A DNA stretch of 7,614 nucleotides from an uncultured bacterium (GTDB taxonomy: Bacteria; Verrucomicrobiota; Lentisphaeria; Victivallales; UBA1829). The DNA lies in contig URNE01000100.1 in assembly GCA_900549045.1 (NCBI GenBank), forward strand, positions 1 through 7,614, in the 5' to 3' direction. The notes beneath the pieces were generated by a model. The model was not told the origin of the DNA and did no database searches. It saw only the letters and a program-made list of their open reading frames with translations. Within the stretch, counting starts at the first letter, position 1; every line of letters starts with the position of its first letter. A program made the translations under genes and the position numbers. Of the stretch, positions 1 through 4,866 are shown piece by piece.

Positions 1-65
1 TTTTTTTAATGATACGGCGACCACCGAGATCTACACTCTTTCCCTACACGACGCTCTTCCGATCT
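1..65 (+). other. Illumina TruSeq P5 adapter (sequencing artefact)
   Basis: Bases 8-65 match, by eye and without mismatch, the 58-nt TruSeq universal/P5 adapter, from AATGATACGGCG to CTCTTCCGATCT; this is established library chemistry. The seven T residues at 1-7 fit the poly-A that Illumina instruments often call after running off the end of a short template. Read as reverse complement, the end is insert, then adapter, then poly-A, which is classic read-through of a short insert kept as a contig end. None of it is genomic. The adapter's last T plus the first two genomic bases form a false TAA stop at 65-67. Confidence 0.98.
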
Positions 66-682
66 AACGCGAACAGTCCCGGATCCGCCTTATTCTGCTC
101 CGCTATCAGCTCAACCGCGAATTCCGCGAAGGCGAAAAGTTCCTCCTGAACCGGAAAGAGGAACTGCCCGCGCTTGCCGCCTGGCTCGCCGAAAAGCTCG
201 AACGCAACCGCTTCATCGGGAAAATCTACGAGCTGGTTTCCGAAAGCGGAGACCGCTTCATCGGCTGCACGATTAAAGCGGATGAAAACGAATACACGGT
301 TCTCGACATCAGCGACGGAGTCATCCGCTGTCAGAACCGGTTCGGCGGAACGGAGCTGAAGGACTGGAACACCTTCCTTCCTGAGAAACTGGCCGCGCTT
401 CTGATGAATGATTCAGAGATGAAAAAAAGACCGCGCGATCTCGCCGCCGGATGCGAACTGCTCCAGGAACGTCTGGGACAGGCCTGTGCGGCAAACCCGG
501 AGGACGCCGAGCTTCAGGCTGTGGCGTCCGCATACGCGCAGGCAAAAAAGAAACAGCTGACCTACGCGCTTTCCGCCGGCTCCGTCAAAGCCCGGCGGCA
601 GCTCCGCGAATTTCTGCAGAGCATGGAAGGCGCACGGATATATCCGGAACTGAAACAGGAATTTCAATCCCTCGCGGAGTAA
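66..682 (+). CDS. Uncharacterised protein, 5'-truncated
   Basis: An open frame runs from the adapter junction (first full codon 68) to TAA at 680-682, giving the last 204 residues of a longer protein; the true start lies off the contig. I do not recognise a family. Numbering visible residues from codon 68, residues 1-50 look like charged amphipathic helix. Residues 50-100 look beta-rich (segments such as RFIGKIYELV and RFIGCTIKAD). Residues 105-204 are helical and rich in Glu, Gln, Lys and Ala. No signal peptide, membrane segment or catalytic motif is visible in this part. An internal ATG at 404 has no ribosome binding site and sits in a frame that stays open upstream, so it is not taken as a start. 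The stop overlaps the ribosome binding site of the receiver gene that follows, so the two are probably translationally coupled and may act together. Confidence 0.75.
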
Positions 683-687
683 AGGAG
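681..687 (+). promoter_or_regulatory. Ribosome binding site of the receiver gene
   Basis: AAAGGAG lies 6 nt before ATG 694 and overlaps the TAA of the upstream gene. It fixes the receiver start at 694 even though the frame is open further upstream to an ATG at 451, which would overlap the preceding gene. Confidence 0.85.
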
Positions 688-693
688 ACTGCA

Positions 694-1149
694 ATGGGAA
701 ACAGACTGAACCTGCCCGAAGGAACGGAAACCATTCTGATCGTCGATGATCAGGAAACCGTCTGGGATTTTCTGATCGAAGCGCTTCAGAAACTCGGCTA
801 TTCCGTCCTGCTGGCGGAAAACGGACTCGACGCCGTGGAGATTTATGAGAACAATCCCGGTCAGATCGACCTCGTTCTGCTGGACATGATCATGCCGCAT
901 CAGGGAGGCCACACGACTTTCTACAAGCTCAAGGAGCTCGACCCCGGCGTCTGCGTGCTGCTCTCCAGCGGCTTTGTATCGCACAATGAAGTGGACGATC
1001 TGCTGGCGAACGGCGCGGCGGGCTTTCTTCCGAAGCCGCACCGCATAGCAACGATGGCGGCGGAAATCCGCCGGATTCTGGATGAGAGAAAAAAATCTCA
1101 GCCCGTCCCGGAAGAAAAATCGGGAAAAAATCTTGAAAATCCGGCGTGA
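694..1149 (+). CDS. Stand-alone response regulator receiver protein
   Basis: This 151-residue protein is a single CheY-like receiver domain, which takes a phosphoryl group from a histidine kinase onto an aspartate. The acidic pair D18-D19 is in ILIVDDQ. The phospho-acceptor is D64 in LVLLDMIMP. The switch Ser/Thr position falls at S91-S92, and the conserved lysine is K114 in FLPKP. Residues 122-151 form a charged helix and a loose Lys/Glu-rich tail. There is no DNA-binding or enzymatic output domain, so it probably acts by protein-protein contact or in a phosphorelay. Its sequence style resembles the C-terminal receivers of hybrid histidine kinases. The start at 694 is chosen for the AAAGGAG just upstream. 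No kinase lies in the window; the partner may be the truncated upstream protein's operon or lie elsewhere. Confidence 0.9.
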   Translation: MGNRLNLPEGTETILIVDDQETVWDFLIEALQKLGYSVLLAENGLDAVEIYENNPGQIDLVLLDMIMPHQGGHTTFYKLKELDPGVCVLLSSGFVSHNEVDDLLANGAAGFLPKPHRIATMAAEIRRILDERKKSQPVPEEKSGKNLENPA

Positions 1150-1187
1150 TTTTTTCAAAAGACGTGATATATTAATCAAATCACGTC
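1145..1187. promoter_or_regulatory. Candidate operator: three CGTGAT half-sites, two as inverted repeat
   Basis: GACGTGAT at 1161-1168 and its exact complement ATCACGTC at 1180-1187 form an 8-bp inverted repeat around an 11-nt AT-rich spacer. A further direct copy of CGTGAT lies at 1145-1150 across the receiver stop codon, 18 bp before the second copy, so the half-sites are spaced at about 17-18 bp. The site is just upstream of the phosphatase operon. It could be an operator for a dimeric repressor or activator. As RNA it could also form a hairpin, but only AATTTTAA follows, so it would be a weak terminator at best. The repeat is seen directly; the role is inferred. Confidence 0.5.
1165..1173 (+). 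promoter_or_regulatory. Possible extended -10 promoter for the phosphatase operon
   Basis: TGATATATT has the extended -10 layout (TG, one base, then TATATT, five of six matching TATAAT). No convincing -35 box lies 16-18 bp upstream, which is tolerated in extended -10 promoters. It is embedded in the CGTGAT inverted repeat, so a bound regulator would compete with RNA polymerase. Transcription would start near 1180 and leave a leader of about 30 nt. Confidence 0.4.
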
Positions 1188-1210
1188 AATTTTAACGGAG
1201 GACGGTCACG

Positions 1211-1681
1211 GTGAACATCCTGTTTGTATGCACGGGCAATACCTGCCGGAGCCCCATGTGCGAGGGATTTTTCAGGAAACTCATACAGGATGCGCATGCC
1301 GGCGGAATCCGCTGCAAATCGGCGGGGACCTGCACGTGCGACGGTCTTCCCGTCTCCCACAACGCCCTGACCGTTATGAAATCCGCCGGGATCGACCTTG
1401 CAAACCACCGGTCCTCACAGATTTCCGAACAGCTCATCGCGGAAGCCGATCTGATTGTCGTCATGACGGCCTCGCACCGCGCCGCCGTTCTCGCCCAGTA
1501 TCCGGAAGTCCGTTCCAAAACCGTTCTTCTTTCCGACTTCCGTTCCGGAACGGGCGGACACGCCGACATCGCCGACCCCTACGGCGGCTCCGAAGCGGTC
1601 TACCGGAACTGCTTTGAAGAGATGAAGGAGCCCCTTCAGAATCTTCTCCTCGACTCGCTGAAACAGCAGAAATCAACATAA
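1211..1681 (+). CDS. Low-molecular-weight protein phosphatase, YwlE (protein-arginine phosphatase) type
   Basis: This 156-residue cytosolic enzyme is of the LMW tyrosine/arginine phosphatase family, which removes phosphate through a cysteinyl-phosphate intermediate. The P-loop is CTGNTCRS, with nucleophile C7 and phosphate-binding R13. The general acid is D122 in the DPYGG loop (122-126), and the family element SAG is at 37-39. Thr11 is notable: tyrosine-specific members usually carry Ile or another hydrophobic residue there (CLGNICRS), while Bacillus YwlE has Thr and uses it to favour phosphoarginine. DIADPYGGS also resembles YwlE's DPFGGS. The start is GTG at 1211, preceded by GGAGG at 1197-1201. 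It leads the operon with rpiB-glyA, as ywlE precedes rpiB in Bacillus. Family assignment is secure; arginine specificity is inferred, and low-level tyrosine phosphatase activity is the alternative. Confidence 0.9.
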   Translation: MNILFVCTGNTCRSPMCEGFFRKLIQDAHAGGIRCKSAGTCTCDGLPVSHNALTVMKSAGIDLANHRSSQISEQLIAEADLIVVMTASHRAAVLAQYPEVRSKTVLLSDFRSGTGGHADIADPYGGSEAVYRNCFEEMKEPLQNLLLDSLKQQKST

Positions 1682-1688
1682 CAATCAC

Positions 1689-1695
1689 GAAAGGA
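1689..1695 (+). promoter_or_regulatory. Ribosome binding site deciding the rpiB-glyA start
   Basis: GAAAGGA lies 8 nt before ATG 1704. An earlier in-frame ATG at 1695 overlaps this site itself and would have no ribosome binding site, so 1704 is preferred. Confidence 0.8.
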
Positions 1696-1703
1696 TGTTA
1701 CGA

Positions 1704-3422
1704 ATGAAACCTGTATCTGACTGGAACAAAGACGACAAACGCATCGCCATCGCCTCCGACCACGGCGGCTTTGAGCTCAAAAAGGAACTCACCGCCGCAC
1801 TCTCCGCAAAAGGCCTTGAGGTTGTCGATTACGGTCCCGCGGTCCTGAATCCCGAAGACGACTACAACACCTTCGGCGCCAGGCTCGCCCGCGCGATTTC
1901 CGTCGGTGAGATCGAAAAAGGCATTCTGCTCTGCCGCTCCGGCGTCGGAATGGCGATCGTCGCAAACCGCTTCCACGGCGTCCGCGCAGCCGTCGCCTAC
2001 AGCGCAAAACTCGCAAAAGCCTGCCGCGACCACAACGATTCCAACGTCCTCGTGATTCCTGCGGACTATGTTTCCCGCGCCGAAATCGACGAGATCATCG
2101 CCGCCTGGCTCGGAACCGCATTCACCGCCGAAGGACGCCACGCCCGCCGCCTCAACCAGCTCGAAAAGGATTCCTACGACGATATCGCCGCGCTCCGCGC
2201 CGCCGACCCCGAAGTCACAAAGTGGATCGACGAGGAAGCCGTCCGCCAGTTCGAAGGCATTGAGCTGATCGCATCCGAAAACTACGCCAGCTGCGCCGTC
2301 CGCGCCGCCCAGGGCTCCGTCCTCACCAACAAGTACGCCGAAGGCTATCCGGCCAAACGCTACTACAACGGCTGCGAATTCGTCGATGAAGTCGAAAAGA
2401 TCGCCATCGAACGCGCCTGCAAACTCTTCGGAGCAGAAGCGGCAAACGTCCAGCCGCACTCCGGCTCCCAGGCGAACATGGCGGCATACTTCGCCCTCAT
2501 CCAGCCCGGCGACACCATCCTCGCCATGAGCCTCGACCACGGCGGTCACCTGACCCACGGCCACAAGATGAACTTCAGCGGACAGCTCTACAACGTCGTT
2601 CCCTACGGAGTCGACAAGGACACCGAAACCATTGATTACGATGAACTCCAGAAGCTCGCGACCGAGCACAAGCCCGCACTCATCGTCGCCGGAGCCAGCG
2701 CCTATCCGCGCGTCATCGACTTCGCCCGTCTCCGCCGAATTGCGGACTCCGTCGGCGCCAAGCTGATGGTCGACATGGCCCATATCGCCGGCCTCGTAGC
2801 CGCGGGAATCCACCCATCCCCGGTTCCGTACTGCGACGTCGTCACCACCACGACACACAAGACCCTCCGCGGCCCCCGCGGCGGTCTCATCCTCTGCAAA
2901 GAGCAGTACATCAAGGCCGTCAACTCCAAAGTCTTCCCGGGCATCCAGGGCGGACCGCTGATGCACGTCATCGCCGGCAAGGCCGTCTGCTTCGGCGAAG
3001 CTCTGAAACCGGAGTTCAAGGAATACCAGAAGCAGCTCGTCAAGAACGCCGCGGTTCTCGCCCAGGCGCTCGTCGACAAGGGCTTCCGCATCGTTTCCGG
3101 CGGAACCGACAACCACCTCATGCTCGTCGACCTCCGTCCGAAACACACAACCGGCAAGGAAGTTGCGACCGCGCTCGACAAGGCGCTGATCACCGTCAAC
3201 AAGAACATGATCCCGTTCGACCCGGAAAAACCGATGGTCACCAGCGGCATCCGCATCGGCACCCCCGCAATCACCACCCGCGGAATGAAAGAGCCGGAAA
3301 TGCTCAAGATCGCCGACTTCATCAACCGCGCAGTCGAAAACCGCAACGACGACGCCGCGCTCGCCGCAATCGCCGAAGAGGTCAAGGCATTCACAGCAGC
3401 CTTCCCGCTTCCGCAGTTCTAA
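1704..3422 (+). CDS. rpiB-glyA: Fusion: ribose-5-phosphate isomerase B - serine hydroxymethyltransferase
   Basis: One 572-residue frame encodes two cytosolic enzymes. Residues 12-156 are RpiB, interconverting ribulose- and ribose-5-phosphate: SDHGG (18-22), catalytic cysteine C77, HND (110-112) and phosphate-binding GRHARR (144-149). The usual CGTG around the cysteine is CRSG here. Residues 158-572 are full-length SHMT (about 415 residues; E. coli GlyA has 417), a PLP enzyme converting serine and tetrahydrofolate to glycine and methylene-tetrahydrofolate. It shows ELIASENY (187-194), YAEGYPAKRYYNG (211-223), MVDMAHIAG (355-363), the PLP lysine K386 in TTTTHKTLRGPRGG, and substrate-carboxylate arginine R517 in SGIRIGTP. 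The linker is nearly absent, and no stop or internal start with a ribosome binding site separates the halves. The start at 1704 uses GAAAGGA at 1689-1695. The codons are strongly C-ending, suggesting high expression. It sits 22 nt after the phosphatase gene and 22 nt before serS. Both activities are expected; RpiB activity is the less certain one. Confidence 0.95.
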   Translation: MKPVSDWNKDDKRIAIASDHGGFELKKELTAALSAKGLEVVDYGPAVLNPEDDYNTFGARLARAISVGEIEKGILLCRSGVGMAIVANRFHGVRAAVAYSAKLAKACRDHNDSNVLVIPADYVSRAEIDEIIAAWLGTAFTAEGRHARRLNQLEKDSYDDIAALRAADPEVTKWIDEEAVRQFEGIELIASENYASCAVRAAQGSVLTNKYAEGYPAKRYYNGCEFVDEVEKIAIERACKLFGAEAANVQPHSGSQANMAAYFALIQPGDTILAMSLDHGGHLTHGHKMNFSGQLYNVVPYGVDKDTETIDYDELQKLATEHKPALIVAGASAYPRVIDFARLRRIADSVGAKLMVDMAHIAGLVAAGIHPSPVPYCDVVTTTTHKTLRGPRGGLILCKEQYIKAVNSKVFPGIQGGPLMHVIAGKAVCFGEALKPEFKEYQKQLVKNAAVLAQALVDKGFRIVSGGTDNHLMLVDLRPKHTTGKEVATALDKALITVNKNMIPFDPEKPMVTSGIRIGTPAITTRGMKEPEMLKIADFINRAVENRNDDAALAAIAEEVKAFTAAFPLPQF

Positions 3423-3444
3423 CACAAAACAAGGAATCTGATTT

Positions 3445-4692
3445 ATGATCGACATTAAATACATCCGCGAGAATCCCGAGTTCATCAAGAAGAACTGCGA
3501 AATCCGCGGCTCCGACGTCGATGTCGACGCCATTGTCGCGCTCGACAAAGAGCGCCGGGAAGTCACCCAGCGCGCGGAGTTCCTCCGCAGCGAACGCAAC
3601 CGTCTGAGCAAGGAGTGCAAGACCAATCCAGCCGCCCGCGACCAGGTCAAGGCGATGAAGGACGAACTTTCCGCTCTCGAAGAAAAGGAACGCGAACTCA
3701 ACGTCAAAGTCGACGAAGCGCTCTCCTGGCTCCCGAACATCCTCGACCCCGAAGTTCCGATGGGCAAGGACGACGCCGACAACAAGGAAATCCGTAAAGT
3801 CGGCACGATCCGCGACTTCGACTTCCCGATCAAGGATCATCAGGAAATCGCCGAGAAGCTCGACATCCTCGACATCAAGCGCGGAGCAAAAGTCGCCCAG
3901 GCCGGATTCTACTACTGGAAGGGCAAAGGCGCCCTCCTCTGCGACGCACTCTACACATGGGTCAAAGCCGAGCTCATCAAGCGCGGCTTCACCCCGATGA
4001 TCACCCCCTGCCTCGCCAAGGAGCGCACGCTCTTCGGAACCGGTTACCTCCCGTTCTTCGCCGACCAGACCTACAAGCTGGAACGCGAAGACCTCGCTCT
4101 GATCGGAACCTCCGAGCAGACTCTTGTCGGCTATCACGCAGATGAAACGCTCGAAGCCGAAAAGCTCCCGCTCTTCTACACGGCCTACTCCCCCTGCTTC
4201 CGCACCGAGGCCGGCAGCTACGGGAAAGCCAGCCGCGGCATATTCCGCGTACACCAGTTCCACAAGGTTGAACAGATCATCTTCTGCAAGCCGGAAGACT
4301 CCGTGAACCAGCACCTCTTCGCGCTCGAAAACGAAGAAATGCTGCTTCAGAAGCTCGGACTTCCCTACCATGTGGTCGACGTCTGCGTCGGCGACATGGG
4401 CGCACCGGGCTACCGCAAGTACGACATCGAAGCGTGGTTCCCGGGCTTCAACGGATACCGTGAAGTCACCTCGAACACGAACCTCACGGAATTCCAGTCC
4501 CGACGCCTCAACATCCGCTACAAAGCGAAAGACGGCTCCAAGGGTTACGTCCACACGATCAGCGCGACTGCCGCGACCGACCGCGTTGCGATCTGCATCC
4601 TGGAAAACTACCAGCAGGCCGACGGCTCCGTCATCATCCCGGAAGTCCTCCGTCCGTACACGGGATTCGACAAGATCGAAGTGCCCGAATAA
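3445..4692 (+). CDS. serS: Seryl-tRNA synthetase
   Basis: This 415-residue class II aminoacyl-tRNA synthetase charges tRNA-Ser, and tRNA-Sec where present, with serine in the cytoplasm; E. coli SerS has 430 residues. Residues 1-100 form the N-terminal tRNA-binding arm, with a charged coiled coil at about 33-92. The catalytic core follows: TSEQ (222-225) in the serine-binding strand, motif 2 with FRTEAGSYG (252-260) and FRVHQFHKVE (267-276), the TEFQSRRLNIRY segment (348-359), and motif 3 with TDRVAICILENYQ (378-390). The end, IIPEVLRPYTGFDKIE, is the usual SerRS C-terminus. TSEQ is more usual in eukaryotic-type SerRS than the bacterial TAEV/TSEV, and SATAATDR departs from the common NGSALAVGR, though the motif 3 arginine is kept (R380). 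AAGGAA at 3431-3436 precedes the ATG. It is the last gene of the operon, followed by a terminator. There is no room for a T-box leader. Confidence 0.97.
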   Translation: MIDIKYIRENPEFIKKNCEIRGSDVDVDAIVALDKERREVTQRAEFLRSERNRLSKECKTNPAARDQVKAMKDELSALEEKERELNVKVDEALSWLPNILDPEVPMGKDDADNKEIRKVGTIRDFDFPIKDHQEIAEKLDILDIKRGAKVAQAGFYYWKGKGALLCDALYTWVKAELIKRGFTPMITPCLAKERTLFGTGYLPFFADQTYKLEREDLALIGTSEQTLVGYHADETLEAEKLPLFYTAYSPCFRTEAGSYGKASRGIFRVHQFHKVEQIIFCKPEDSVNQHLFALENEEMLLQKLGLPYHVVDVCVGDMGAPGYRKYDIEAWFPGFNGYREVTSNTNLTEFQSRRLNIRYKAKDGSKGYVHTISATAATDRVAICILENYQQADGSVIIPEVLRPYTGFDKIEVPE

Positions 4693-4711
4693 GGCATTTC
4701 CTTCTTCAGAG

Positions 4712-4756
4712 AAAAACGCGTTCCGCTCTCATCGGGGAGCCGGAACGCGTTTTTTT
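4712..4756 (+). terminator. Strong Rho-independent terminator after serS
   Basis: AAAAACGCGTTCCG at 4712-4725 pairs with CGGAACGCGTTTTT at 4741-4754. The inner GCTCTC/GGGAGC can pair as well, leaving a 4-nt loop if one C bulges. T residues run to 4756. It ends the phosphatase/rpiB-glyA/serS transcript 20 nt after the serS stop. The A-tract on the 5' side makes it potentially bidirectional. Confidence 0.93.
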
Positions 4757-4770
4757 ACAGACACGCAGGA

Positions 4771-4788
4771 AAAATCGAGGAAAATCGA
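4771..4788. repeat. Direct repeat AAAATCGA at one-helical-turn spacing
   Basis: AAAATCGA occurs at 4771-4778 and again at 4781-4788, 10 bp apart, just upstream of the -35 box. The phasing places both copies on the same DNA face. It could be an activator site or simply AT-rich upstream DNA. No known regulator is assigned. Confidence 0.4.
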
Positions 4789-4797
4789 ATTTTCTAT

Positions 4798-4826
4798 TTG
4801 AAAAATTCAAAACGGCATTCTATGTT
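4798..4826 (+). promoter_or_regulatory. Sigma70-like promoter of the pilus ATPase genes
   Basis: TTGAAA at 4798-4803 (five of six to TTGACA) and TATGTT at 4821-4826 (four of six to TATAAT) are separated by exactly 17 bp. The region is AT-rich and lies between the serS terminator and the next start codon. Transcription would begin near 4833, about 34 nt before the ATG. The -35 box lies in a small inverted repeat, TTGAA-AAA-TTCAA (4798-4810), which could bind a regulator. Confidence 0.75.
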
Positions 4827-4866
4827 TGTTTCATCATGAATCATTTATTGCAAGGAGTCGCATAAT

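Noticed and set aside
451..693. Longer N-terminus for the receiver protein starting at ATG 451
   Set aside because: The added residues are Arg/Gly-rich out-of-frame translation of the upstream gene. ATG 694 has a clear AAAGGAG and gives a normal receiver domain.
2160..2200. Internal start that would make SHMT a separate protein
   Set aside because: An AAAAGGA sequence is present near 2165, but no ATG, GTG or TTG follows in frame at a suitable distance, so a true fusion is the simpler reading.
3423..3444. T-box or other leader RNA before serS
   Set aside because: The gap is only 22 nt and holds just the ribosome binding site.
1698..3833. 711-codon open frame on the - strand across rpiB-glyA and serS
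   Set aside because: It is antisense to two certain enzymes, and its length follows from their strong C-ending codon bias. The translation is Val/Asp/Gly/Phe-rich with no recognisable motif, and no ribosome binding site supports it.
3391..4554. 387-codon open frame on the - strand opposite serS
   Set aside because: It is a shadow of the serS reading frame with the same biased Val/Asp/Glu composition and no family motif.
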